The translations under genes were made by a program, and so were the position numbers. The notes beneath the pieces are model-generated. The model did not search any database and was not told the origin of the DNA. It saw nothing but the letters and a program-made list of their open reading frames with translations. Positions 15,230 to 23,305 of a DNA stretch of 64,000 nucleotides are shown piece by piece (position 1 is the stretch's first letter; each line of letters begins with the position of its first letter). Where the stretch lies: NCBI GenBank assembly GCA_019637095.1, contig JAHBWG010000040.1, positions 1-64,000 on the forward strand. The letters are read 5' to 3'. Source of the DNA: Sandaracinaceae bacterium. Its GTDB lineage: Bacteria; Myxococcota_A; Polyangia; Polyangiales; Sandaracinaceae.

Positions 15230-16213
15230 CTACGACAGGCGCGCGATCTCGTCGAGCAGCCCGCGGCCGATCCGGGTGGGGCGCGCGTGCGCGAGGAGCA
15301 CGGCGGCGCCCTCCCGGTTCTTCGCGACGATGGCCCGGTAGCGCGCCTCGAGGCGAGCCTCGCCAGCGTCGAGCGCGCTCCGGTAGAGCGCCTCGACGGG
15401 CAAGAAGGCGTGCACCGCGAGCAGCACGCCGAAGAGCGGCCGCGGGTCCGGCCGCACCGGCGAGGCGTAGCGCTCCGACGGATGGTTCTCGAGGATCGGA
15501 TCGAGATCGAGCAGCGCGTTCAGCTTGTTGTGCTGGTGCTCGTGCACGAGCGCCTCGACCATCGTCATCGGGCTCGGGTGCAGCGTCAGGTAGATCGTGC
15601 CGACGGCCTCCGCGTAGCTCGCCGAGAGGTGGCGCTCGGCGTCGTAGCCGACCGGGACGACCTGCTGCACGACGAGATCGATCTCTTCGCGCACGATCGG
15701 GAGGTGCGCTTCGACGACGTCGAGCGCGGCGCGCAGCGCGTCGCACCAGCGCTCGGGCGCGACGCCGCCGAGGTCGACGGCGTTGCCGTCCTTGTCGGGG
15801 TGCGCCTCGAGCATCGCGAGCGGGTTCACGTCGACGGTGGCGAGGACGAGCTCGCGCGCGATCGGGTGGTAGGCGCCCTCGGGCGCGCGCGCCGAGAGGC
15901 ACGGCGCGCGCGCGTCGAGCGGCGCGCCGAGCTCTCGCGCGAGCACACCGGCGAGCGCGGGCTGGACGGCGCCGCCGCGGCTCGTGCGGATCAAGACGCC
16001 GACCGTCGCGCGGCGCAGCGCCGAGAGCACGCGGCCGGGATCGTCTCGCCTCAGCTCGCGCAGCCGCGCGCGCAGCGCGGGAGGCAGCGCGGGCGCGATC
16101 GCGGCGAGGTCCGCCGCCAGGCGCCGCAGGCTCGCCGAGAGCACCGCCCGCGCCGTCGCCGTCGAGCGCGGGACCGTCAGGTCGTCGAGCGGCGGCAGCG
16201 AGGCGGCGTTCAT
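15230..16213 (-). CDS. HEXXH-motif protein, peptide beta-hydroxylase-like
   Basis: A 327-residue protein whose VEALVHEHQHNKLNALL segment (HEHQH, residues 224-228) is the hallmark of the HEXXH-motif putative peptide-modification family, now linked to Fe/alpha-ketoglutarate peptide beta-hydroxylation in some RiPP pathways. The motif resembles a metalloprotease but is thought to serve as iron ligands in that family. No radical-SAM partner or obvious precursor peptide is next to it; the nearest genes are an SDR and the 84-aa protein. Assignment rests on this motif and its flanks, so the family call is good but the reaction is inferred. First gene of the run. Confidence 0.7.
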   Translation of the reverse strand: MNAASLPPLDDLTVPRSTATARAVLSASLRRLAADLAAIAPALPPALRARLRELRRDDPGRVLSALRRATVGVLIRTSRGGAVQPALAGVLARELGAPLDARAPCLSARAPEGAYHPIARELVLATVDVNPLAMLEAHPDKDGNAVDLGGVAPERWCDALRAALDVVEAHLPIVREEIDLVVQQVVPVGYDAERHLSASYAEAVGTIYLTLHPSPMTMVEALVHEHQHNKLNALLDLDPILENHPSERYASPVRPDPRPLFGVLLAVHAFLPVEALYRSALDAGEARLEARYRAIVAKNREGAAVLLAHARPTRIGRGLLDEIARLS

Positions 16214-16286
16214 CCCTTCGACGATCCCGGCACGCCCATCTCACTCGTCTCCTAGCACGGCGCGCCGGCGCGGCGGGCGCGCGCGA

Positions 16287-16694
16287 TCAACGGCGCGTGA
16301 GCATCCACGCGAGCCACGCGACGCCGAGGAGCTGGCCGAGGTTGCGCGTCGGCTCGCTCGCCTTGGTCGTCCCGAGCTTCATCGCGGAGAGGCCCGCGGA
16401 GCCGATCGCGTTGCGCAGCCGCTGCGTCACCTCGGGCGAGATCCCGTCCGTGACGAGGCGCGCGCCGCCGCCCTGCTTCACCGCGCGGATCGTCCCGCGC
16501 CGGATGCCCGCCATGCGCGCGGTCGTCACGAGCTCGCGCCAGATCTTCGGCGGCACGGTGCCGCGGATCGTCAGGCAGACGCCGTCGCGGATCGAGACGC
16601 AGAAGAGCTCGTTGGCGCGCGTGACGACGACGTACGCGAGGAGCGCGATCGCGCCGCCGAGCCCGAGCAACAAGACGAGGTCCATCGCGTCCAT
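16287..16694 (-). CDS. Small membrane-anchored protein (DUF3634-like)
   Basis: A 135-residue protein with an N-terminal membrane helix (LVLLLGLGGAIALLAYVVV, residues ~6-24). A cytoplasmic-looking domain begins ANELFCVSIRDG and contains RGTVPPKIWREL; it resembles DUF3634, a small uncharacterised family. A second hydrophobic stretch lies near the C-terminus (LGVAWLAWML). Start ATG 16694 or ATG 16685. It follows the multihaem cytochrome gene by 50 bp on the same strand, but a functional link is not evident. Confidence 0.65.
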   Translation of the reverse strand: MDAMDLVLLLGLGGAIALLAYVVVTRANELFCVSIRDGVCLTIRGTVPPKIWRELVTTARMAGIRRGTIRAVKQGGGARLVTDGISPEVTQRLRNAIGSAGLSAMKLGTTKASEPTRNLGQLLGVAWLAWMLTRR

Positions 16695-16744
16695 TGTACG
16701 GCGCCCGCGCTCGCACGCCCCCCGGCAGCGCGCACGAAGCGCGG

Positions 16745-19159
16745 TCAACGCAGGCGCGCGGCGACCGCGGCGAAGACGGAGAACGTGTACGCGGGGTTGT
16801 GGACGCCGCGCGATCCGTCGGCGCGCAGGAGCGCGACGTCGTAGGCGACGTCGCGGAGCGCGGCGGGCAGGGCGGCCGAGAGGACCGGGCGCTCGCTCTC
16901 GCCGAGCACGCCGTCGGCGTCGCAGTCCCCGAGCACGCGTCCCGCGTCGTCGACGAGGTGCAGCCGCGCGTCGAGGTCGATCACGTCGGCGGCCACCCGC
17001 GCCGGCGTGCAGCCGTCGGCGATCGCGGCGCGCGCGATCGCGCGGCGCAGCGCCTCGGTCACGCTCGCCATCGACGCGTCGTGCTCCTCTGCGACCGTGC
17101 CCGCGCGTCCGTCGCCGTTGTGGTCGCGCGCGCCGACGGCGCCAGGCTCGACGCCGCCGTGACAGGGGCTGCACGCCGCGCGCGAGAGCTCGCCGTCGCC
17201 TCGCCGCGCGCGCACCGCGAACGTGTGCCCGCCGACGAACGAGTAGCTCGGGTCGTCGGGCGCGGGGCGCGTCATGTGGCAGCGCGTGCACGTGTCGGCG
17301 ATGCGCCGGTGCGCGCCGTCCGGCATCTCCGGCGCCGTGCGCGCGCCGCGGCCGACGAGCAAGGCGGCTTGCGCAGCGTGCGGCGCCGCGCTCGGCTCGC
17401 TGCTCCACGCGACCGCGGGCCGGTGGCACGACGCGCAGAGCGCGCCGGAGCCGAGATCGTCCGCGGGCCGACCGGCGATCGGGTCCGACGTGTCGTCGAC
17501 GCGCAGGCCGCGCGGGCGCGTCGCGTCGTGCGGGTCGTGGCACGTCGCGCAGGTGATCGCGCTGACGGTGAGCGGGTCGACGCCGGACACGCGCCCGGTG
17601 CGGCGCCACGACACGAAGCCTTGCGCGCTGTGACACTGCGTGCACTCGTCGCGGACGGCGGGGTCGCGCGCGTCGAGGCCGCGGACGAAGCGGGCCATCG
17701 GCGAGAGCCGCCACTCGTCGACGTGCGGCGAGCGGTGGTTCGCGTCGGCGTCGTCCTCGTCGACGTCGTGACAGCGCGCGCACACGCCGACGTCGAACTT
17801 CGCGCCGTACTGCCAGCGGAACTGCGGCGGGACGATGCGCCCGGGGCCGTGGCACGCGGAGCACCACACCGACGCGTGACGGCGCACGCGACGCGGCATC
17901 TCGTCCCACCGCTCCGCGCCGGGCGCGGGCTGCGCCCAGCCGAAGCGCGCGGCGGTGTGATGCAGCCCACCGTTGTCGATGCCGAAGTCAACTCCCGTTG
18001 CGTGGCAGCTCCAGCATCGCTCATCGAACTCGGCGCCGAGCGCGCCGGTGATGCCCCGCCGGAAGGTTTGCGCATGTACAGTCGACTCCCAGGCCTCCGC
18101 CTCGGCGACGTGGCACCCCTCGCGACCGCAGTCGCGAGGGACGCGATCGTATGCGCCAGCCTGCAACGACATTTGCACTCCACTTGGCTGGTGCTCGACG
18201 ACGTAGGTGCCGAAGCGATCGGGTCGCAGCGTCGGTGTGCGCGTGCTCGCGTCGAGCAGCTCCGCTTCGCTGTTCTGCGGTCGGCTCGCGAGCGTCCACT
18301 CGTGCGAAGGGCCGCTTCCCCCGTTGAAATGGACGTCCGCGCCGGTCGGCACCTGGTAGAGGCCCGTGGACGTCGGCGCGGCGACCACGCGCACGTGGTG
18401 CTCCTCGACCTGGGCGCCGAAGCGGGCGCGAAGGCGCAGGCGGTACTCGCCGCGCTGGCGGCGATCGAGGGCGATCACGGACACCCGATCGTCGAGGCGG
18501 GCGAGCTCCTCGAGGCGGTGCGTGCGGACGGTCGCGACGCGGCCGCGATCCTCCGTCCGCAGGCGCTCATCACCGAGCTCGGGGCCACCGACCTGAGCCC
18601 ACTCGAGGGCGGCGTCCTCGTCGCAGCGTAGCCGCGCCTCCAGCCGTACGAGTGAGTCGAAGCCCACCTGCACGTGATCTTGCGGGGGCTCGAGCCTCGT
18701 GGCGAGGTGGATCGTGACCTCGGCGCTGCGCGCGCGCGACACGTCGATCGTCTCGCTCGCGGGGCAGCGCCCGGGGGCCTCGGCGGTCAGCCGGCGACCG
18801 CGGCCCTCTTCGACGGGGACGGTGAAGCGCCCCGCTTCGTCCGTCTCGGCGGTCGCGCCGCGCTCCGTCGAGACGATCGCGCCGGCGATGGGCGCGCCGG
18901 TGCGGCCGTCGCGCACGACGCCGCCGACGTCGACGAGCGGACCCGGGCCGCAGCCGCCGAGCGCGAGCACGCAGCTCAGCGCGATCGGCTCGACCTTCCC
19001 GGCGAGATCGGACAGCGCTCTCGAGAGCGTGTCGACGCACGCTTCGAAGAAGGTCGGGGCTTCTCTCTCGGGCGGGGAGCCGGAGGCGCTCTCCGAGGGG
19101 AGCCCGATCCGCGCGCGGACCATCGGGGCGAGACTACCACCGTTGCGGTGCTCGTCCAC
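16745..19159 (-). CDS. Nine-haem c-type cytochrome, predicted lipoprotein
   Basis: An 804-residue protein (GTG 19159; ATG 19123 alternative). A carboxypeptidase-regulatory-like beta domain spans ~75-155. Eight CXXCH motifs begin at residues 382, 433, 460, 506, 537, 575, 624 and 663. A CX4CH motif (CGREGCH, 344-350) may bind a ninth haem. The layout resembles multihaem cytochromes of the c554/octahaem type, implying electron transfer or reduction of small molecules outside the cytoplasm. A lipobox-like LGGC (Cys70) follows a hydrophobic stretch, but about 50 residues precede it. The true start may therefore lie downstream, or the signal is unusually long. Ends in an Asp/Asn-rich region with no recognised fold. 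Confidence 0.85.
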   Translation of the reverse strand: MDEHRNGGSLAPMVRARIGLPSESASGSPPEREAPTFFEACVDTLSRALSDLAGKVEPIALSCVLALGGCGPGPLVDVGGVVRDGRTGAPIAGAIVSTERGATAETDEAGRFTVPVEEGRGRRLTAEAPGRCPASETIDVSRARSAEVTIHLATRLEPPQDHVQVGFDSLVRLEARLRCDEDAALEWAQVGGPELGDERLRTEDRGRVATVRTHRLEELARLDDRVSVIALDRRQRGEYRLRLRARFGAQVEEHHVRVVAAPTSTGLYQVPTGADVHFNGGSGPSHEWTLASRPQNSEAELLDASTRTPTLRPDRFGTYVVEHQPSGVQMSLQAGAYDRVPRDCGREGCHVAEAEAWESTVHAQTFRRGITGALGAEFDERCWSCHATGVDFGIDNGGLHHTAARFGWAQPAPGAERWDEMPRRVRRHASVWCSACHGPGRIVPPQFRWQYGAKFDVGVCARCHDVDEDDADANHRSPHVDEWRLSPMARFVRGLDARDPAVRDECTQCHSAQGFVSWRRTGRVSGVDPLTVSAITCATCHDPHDATRPRGLRVDDTSDPIAGRPADDLGSGALCASCHRPAVAWSSEPSAAPHAAQAALLVGRGARTAPEMPDGAHRRIADTCTRCHMTRPAPDDPSYSFVGGHTFAVRARRGDGELSRAACSPCHGGVEPGAVGARDHNGDGRAGTVAEEHDASMASVTEALRRAIARAAIADGCTPARVAADVIDLDARLHLVDDAGRVLGDCDADGVLGESERPVLSAALPAALRDVAYDVALLRADGSRGVHNPAYTFSVFAAVAARLR

Positions 19160-19195
19160 AAGTCCGCGCGACAGGTATCAAGCTGGACTCAACGA

Positions 19196-19227
19196 CGAAC
19201 GGCGGACGCTCTCGCGCCCGCCGTTCG
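19196..19227 (-). terminator. Terminator-like hairpin after pseudo-matrixin gene
   Basis: CGAACGGCGG and CCGCCGTTCG form a perfect 10-bp stem around a 12-nt loop, 26 bp beyond the matrixin-like stop. No T-run follows, so it is either Rho-assisted or merely stabilises the mRNA end. Confidence 0.6.
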
Positions 19228-19252
19228 GTCGTGTGCAAGTCGATTTGCGATG

Positions 19253-20236
19253 CTACCGGCGACGTCGCGAGAGCACGATCGACGCGAGGACGAACATCGC
19301 GATCCAAGCGGCGCTCCTCGGCGCGCTCGCGACGCCGACGGCGCGGCACGAGCAACCTTCGGAGCCGCCCATCGTGCCGCCGTCCGCGGGTGTGGTGCCT
19401 CCGTCCGCCACCGAGCCCGCGTCGACGCCGATCGTGCCGCCATCGCTGCCCGGCATGATCGTGCCGCCGTCACCCGGCATCGTCGTCGGACGCGGCGGGC
19501 AGGGCTCCGCGCCAGGCAGCATGATCCCGTTGCACTCCGCCTCCGGCGCCGGCGGCATGTCGCAGCTCGCCTCCTCGCTCGGGTAGAGGAACTGGATCGC
19601 CGCGAGGTCGTCGCTGCCGAGGACGCGCTTGCTCTGGTCGCCGGGCGCGTAGCGCGGGAACGTGGCGTTCATCTCCATCGCGGAGGTGATGCCGAGCGAG
19701 CGGCCGATCAGCGCGGTCACGACGCTCTGCACGTCGAGCGAGTCGGCGTCGCCGTCGGTCGCCCACTGGTGGTCACGCGTGTTGAGGACCACGGTGCCGC
19801 CGATGAGGCGGCCCGTGCCGTCGTGCGCGAAGTAGAAGTGGCCGACGGCGGGGCCGCCGGTCCACTCCTCGTTCGAGTTGGTGAAGTAGACGAGGACGTA
19901 GATCTCGCCCATGTCGCCTTCCCAGTGCGCGCGGTTGGTCGAGGTGCTCGCCGCGCCCGGTGCGAAGCGCAGCGTGCTGCACGCCGCGTCGCTCCACGCC
20001 GCGAAGGCGTCCTGGATCGCCGCGCCCACGCCCGCGACGCCCGCCGGGAAGGTCGAGTCGTTGACGCGATAGGTCACGTCGACCGTCCCCGCCGGCGGGT
20101 CATCGGTGTCCGCGTAGCGGATGGGGACCTGCACGTCCGTGCCGCGGATCTCGATGTAGTACGCACGAGTCGTTGCGGGCACCGCGAGCGCCGCGGCGGC
20201 GAGCAGGGAAGCGAAGACGGGGCTCTTGTACGGCAT
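19253..20236 (-). CDS. Catalytically dead matrixin-like protein with MYXO-CTERM-like tail
   Basis: A 327-residue protein; ATG 20236 follows GAGGAG. Signal peptide at ~1-25 (ATTRA|YYIE). The body matches the fold of small matrixins (WSDAACSTLRF, then FFAHDGTG-like and LNT segments). At the zinc site, however, HExGHxxGxxH is replaced by ALIGRSLGITS (175-185), so every catalytic residue is gone. C-terminal part: a linker with GGT and DGG repeats, then EGCSCR, a hydrophobic helix and RRRR, the pattern of MYXO-CTERM sorting tails. It follows the repeat-rich lipoprotein by 29 bp, so the two probably act together, perhaps in surface recognition rather than proteolysis. Confidence 0.82.
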   Translation of the reverse strand: MPYKSPVFASLLAAAALAVPATTRAYYIEIRGTDVQVPIRYADTDDPPAGTVDVTYRVNDSTFPAGVAGVGAAIQDAFAAWSDAACSTLRFAPGAASTSTNRAHWEGDMGEIYVLVYFTNSNEEWTGGPAVGHFYFAHDGTGRLIGGTVVLNTRDHQWATDGDADSLDVQSVVTALIGRSLGITSAMEMNATFPRYAPGDQSKRVLGSDDLAAIQFLYPSEEASCDMPPAPEAECNGIMLPGAEPCPPRPTTMPGDGGTIMPGSDGGTIGVDAGSVADGGTTPADGGTMGGSEGCSCRAVGVASAPRSAAWIAMFVLASIVLSRRRR

Positions 20237-20265
20237 CGTGGTCGGCTCCTCGAGGGCTCGGGGTC

Positions 20266-21558
20266 TCACTCGCACGATCCGGTGGTCGGCACGCACTGGC
20301 GCGAGGACCCGGACCGCGTGGCGATGGTGCGGCAATCGTACCCGGAGGGGCAATCACCGGCGCCCGAGCACTGGCGGCCGCACATCGCGTAGCCGTCCGA
20401 GCGGAAGATGCAGAGGTCGGCGCTGCCACCGCAGCCCGTGTGCGTGTCGCAGTACGAGCAGAGGCCGCCGTCGGAGGTGCACGCGGGCGGCCGGTGGTCG
20501 GCCGGGATGATGCAGTCCGCGTGACCGTCGCCGTCGCGGTCGGCCTGGTCCTCGCAACACGCGTAGTTGAAGTAGAAGAACCGACAACCGCACGCCGTGT
20601 CCGGCCGATCCGGCAGGCCCGCCGAGGTCACGCGCGGCTCGACGCAGCGGCCCCACCGGCCGTCGGGCATGCAAGTCTGCTTGCCCCACGAGCAGTAGAC
20701 GTCGTCATCGCACCAGCGCTCGACGCCGGGGACGCACTCGCCGCGGCCCGTGTCGGGGACGTCGGGCCGATCCGGCGTGCAGATGCGGAACTCGTCGCCG
20801 AAGTAGCAGTCCCACTGCCCGCCTCCGCCGCCGTCCGGGTAGTCCGGCGTGTCGTCCGAGCAGACGACGAACTCGCCCTGGCGCTCGCAGTCCCAGTCGC
20901 CGCCGCCGCCGCCGTCGGGCAGGTCGCGGCCGTGGCGCCGGCAGTACGTCGTGCCGTTCTGGTCCCAGCAGGTCCACACGCCGTCGTCCGGGTAGCCGGG
21001 CGTGTTGTTTCGGCACTCCACCGAGCCGTCGCCCGGGTCGTAACAGCTCCAGCCCCCGCCGTCGCCGGGCCCGCCGGGGATCGTCTCGCAGATCCTGAAC
21101 TCGTCGGCGAACCAGCAGTTGTACGGTCCGCCCGCGCCGCCGTCGGGATAGTTCGGCGTCTCGTCGGTGCAGACCACGAGGTCGCCCTGACGCTCGCAGT
21201 TCCAGTCGCCGCCGCCGCCGCCGTCCGGGTAGTCGCCGTTGCGGCGGCAGATGGTGCGGCCGCCGGTGTCCTCGCACTCCCAGTCGCCGCCGTCCGGGTA
21301 GTCGGGGCCCGGGTTGACGCAGCGCTTGCGCCCGTTCGGCTGGTCCTCGCAGATCCAGTAGTCGGGGCACTCGTAGAGGCTGCAGTCGCCGCCGATCGCG
21401 CAGTCCGGATCGATCGGGCACGCCGGCGTCGGCACCTCGCCGATCGTGTCGGGGTCGGGTTGGCCGAAGCGGTCGGTCCCGTTGCCGAAGCCGCCGACGC
21501 ACGCCGGCAGCGCGAACGAGGCGAAGATCACGAACCAGAGAGGGCGAATCGCGCGCAT
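20266..21558 (-). CDS. Cys-rich lipoprotein built from ~25-residue repeats
   Basis: A 430-residue protein with signal and lipobox LPAC (Cys20), preceded by GAGGAG. Residues ~67-270 are eight or so repeats of the type W-x-C-x(7)-C followed by a Pro/Asp/Gly linker (YPDGGGGG). A block of three unit types (CEDTGG..., CERQGD..., CWFADEF...) is duplicated (CWDQNG..., CERQGE..., CYFGDEF...). The C-terminal 160 residues form a different Cys-rich domain. Disulfide-bonded extracellular architecture is certain in outline, function unknown. First gene of the operon with the pseudo-matrixin. Confidence 0.85.
   Translation of the reverse strand: MRAIRPLWFVIFASFALPACVGGFGNGTDRFGQPDPDTIGEVPTPACPIDPDCAIGGDCSLYECPDYWICEDQPNGRKRCVNPGPDYPDGGDWECEDTGGRTICRRNGDYPDGGGGGDWNCERQGDLVVCTDETPNYPDGGAGGPYNCWFADEFRICETIPGGPGDGGGWSCYDPGDGSVECRNNTPGYPDDGVWTCWDQNGTTYCRRHGRDLPDGGGGGDWDCERQGEFVVCSDDTPDYPDGGGGGQWDCYFGDEFRICTPDRPDVPDTGRGECVPGVERWCDDDVYCSWGKQTCMPDGRWGRCVEPRVTSAGLPDRPDTACGCRFFYFNYACCEDQADRDGDGHADCIIPADHRPPACTSDGGLCSYCDTHTGCGGSADLCIFRSDGYAMCGRQCSGAGDCPSGYDCRTIATRSGSSRQCVPTTGSCE
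20749..21360 (-). repeat. Coding tandem repeats of the lipoprotein
   Basis: This segment encodes residues ~67-270, about eight 24-27-residue units. Each has two cysteines seven residues apart, followed by a Gly-rich linker encoded by runs of GCCGCCGCC-like sequence on the plus strand. A three-unit block occurs twice, which indicates a higher-order duplication. Confidence 0.75.
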
Positions 21559-21730
21559 GGTGGGTCTCCTCGACGCACCCCGAGTGCAGACTCCATGCCG
21601 CGTTCGTGTCGCACTCGATCCCGAGGACCGTCGACCCCGCGGAGCGTGGCGTGCTCCGCGCGACCCCGCGGAGCTGTCTTCGCGCCGGTTACAGTCGATC
21701 GCGACGTCCGCGCGCTATCCTCTCCACGTC

Positions 21731-22621
21731 GTGCGCGCGCTCGTCCCGGTCGTCTCGCTCGCTGCGCTCGCGGTGCTCGCGGCGCCGGCGCGCGCGTTCG
21801 AGCGCACCCGCGTCGACACCGACCCCGACAAGGCGGTGTACTGGCGCTTCCGGGTCGTCCGCGTGAGCCCCGCGATCGACACCTCGCGCGACCTCGGCGC
21901 CGACGCCGTCCAGCGCGCGGTCGCGCGCTCGATCGCGACGTGGAACGCGGCCGCGGTCGGGTGCAGCGATCTCTCCCTCGTCGACGCCGGCTACCCCGGC
22001 GGGCTCACGACCAACCTCGAGCGCGGCATGCCCGACATGGAGAACCGGATCGTGTGGCGCGAGGACGCGTGGCCGCCCGAGGTCCCGGCGGCGACGCTCG
22101 CGCTCACCACGCTCGTGTACCGCCGCTCGAGCGGCGAGATCGTCGACGCGGACATCGACTTCAACGGCGTCCATCACCTCTTCACCGACGTCGACGATCC
22201 GGAGCTCGCCGAGGTCGACGTGCAGAACACGCTCACGCACGAGCTCGGTCACCTGATCGGGCTCGCGCACGTCGAGGACCCCGAGGCGACGATGTACTCG
22301 CTGAGCCTGCCCGGCGATCTCGCGAAGCGGACGCTCTCGGAGGACGACCGCGACGGCCTCTGCTTCATCTACCCCGAGGGGCGGCTCACGCCGGCGGCGG
22401 TGCGCCGGCCGGGGACGGAGCTGTCGAGCGGGTGTGCCGCCGCGGCGCCGGGCGCGCGACCGCTCGCGCCGCTCGCGCTGCTCTTCACGTCGCTCGCGAT
22501 CGCTCGACGAAGGCGCGCAGCTCCGCGAGCAAGCTCGCCGGGCGGAAGGGCTTGCGCATCCAGCACAGGCGCGCGTCGTCGGGCAGGGCCCAGCCGAGCT
22601 CCTCCACGCTCGCCGCGCTGA
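21731..22621 (+). CDS. Active matrixin-type metalloprotease with MYXO-CTERM-like tail
   Basis: A 296-residue protein from GTG 21731; signal peptide ~1-23 (APARA|FERT). The zinc site HELGHLIGLAH (170-180) is complete, followed by a Met-turn candidate EATMYS. Small matrixins cleave proteins outside the cell. Near the C-terminus SSGC, a hydrophobic helix and ARRRR match MYXO-CTERM anchoring tails. The reading frame then continues ~35 residues further, overlapping the opposite response-regulator gene by 137 bp. The protein begins divergently from the Cys-repeat lipoprotein, so active and dead matrixins flank it. Confidence 0.85.
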   Translation: MRALVPVVSLAALAVLAAPARAFERTRVDTDPDKAVYWRFRVVRVSPAIDTSRDLGADAVQRAVARSIATWNAAAVGCSDLSLVDAGYPGGLTTNLERGMPDMENRIVWREDAWPPEVPAATLALTTLVYRRSSGEIVDADIDFNGVHHLFTDVDDPELAEVDVQNTLTHELGHLIGLAHVEDPEATMYSLSLPGDLAKRTLSEDDRDGLCFIYPEGRLTPAAVRRPGTELSSGCAAAAPGARPLAPLALLFTSLAIARRRRAAPRASSPGGRACASSTGARRRAGPSRAPPRSPR

Positions 22622-23228
22622 GGATGACGACGGGGAGCTCCGCGCCCGCGCACGCGCGGACCTCGCGGTAGAACGAGAGCCCGTCCGTGTCGGGCATCAT
22701 CGCGTCGACGATCACGAGGTCGGTCGGCGCCGCGGCGATCGCGCCGAGCGCCGCGCTCGGATCTTCGACGACGTGCGCGGTGCAACCGCCCGCGGTGCGG
22801 AGCGTGATCTCGAGCAGGCGGCGGGTCGACGACTCGTCGTCGAGCGCGACGACGCGCCAGCCGAGCGCGTCGGGCCGATCGGCCTCGACCTTGGGCGCCG
22901 CGGCCGCCGCCTGCGTCGCGCCCGTGCTCGCTCGCTCGGCGGCGCGCGCGAGCCGGCGCGCGCCCTCGACGATCACGATCGACGAGGCGCCCGCCGCGAT
23001 GGCCGCCTCGAGGCGGCCCGCACGCTCGGACAGCGCCTCGTGCCCCGGGCCGCCCGCGACGCCGCGGAGCCGGTGCGCGAGCCGACGGACCTCGTCGCGC
23101 GCGCTCTCGTCGCCCGCGTCGAGCCGCGCCGCCGCCTCGGCGAGCGCGCGCGCGCGATCCGCGAACCCGGCTTCCGTCTTGGCGTGCAGCGCGGCGAGGC
23201 GCGCCTCGAGCTCGGCCAACTTGCTCAT
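22485..23228 (-). CDS. Hpt-receiver two-domain signalling protein
   Basis: A 247-residue protein. The N-terminal Hpt domain has the phospho-His motif AHRLRGVAGG (His52). The C-terminal receiver domain (~125-240) has the acidic pair Asp130-Asp131, phospho-Asp175 (VIVDAMMPD) and Lys226. No output domain, so it should relay phosphate or bind a partner. ATG 23228 is chosen since upstream codons are out of character. It is divergent from the kinase-receiver fusion gene with 77 bp between the starts, which suggests one pathway. Confidence 0.88.
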   Translation of the reverse strand: MSKLAELEARLAALHAKTEAGFADRARALAEAAARLDAGDESARDEVRRLAHRLRGVAGGPGHEALSERAGRLEAAIAAGASSIVIVEGARRLARAAERASTGATQAAAAAPKVEADRPDALGWRVVALDDESSTRRLLEITLRTAGGCTAHVVEDPSAALGAIAAAPTDLVIVDAMMPDTDGLSFYREVRACAGAELPVVILSAASVEELGWALPDDARLCWMRKPFRPASLLAELRAFVERSRAT

Positions 23229-23305
23229 CGGGCTCGCGTCCCCGTGCTCCCTCTCCGCAATGTTGCACGGATTGGTGCGGGGGGGCACCCTGAGCGGACG
23301 ATCCG

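Noticed and set aside
15230-16213. Ordinary zinc protease call for the HEXXH protein
   Set aside because: The HEHQHNK context fits the peptide-modification HEXXH family better than metzincin or thermolysin types; no third-ligand pattern of those families is seen.
14113-17556. Long plus-strand open frame through several minus-strand genes
   Set aside because: Its product is Arg/Ser/Ala low-complexity; the minus strand carries UbiB, SDR, HEXXH and cytochrome motifs across the same span.
23262-23268. GTTGCAC upstream of the kinase-receiver fusion as another activator site
   Set aside because: Single copy with no -24/-12 site nearby; it may be chance.
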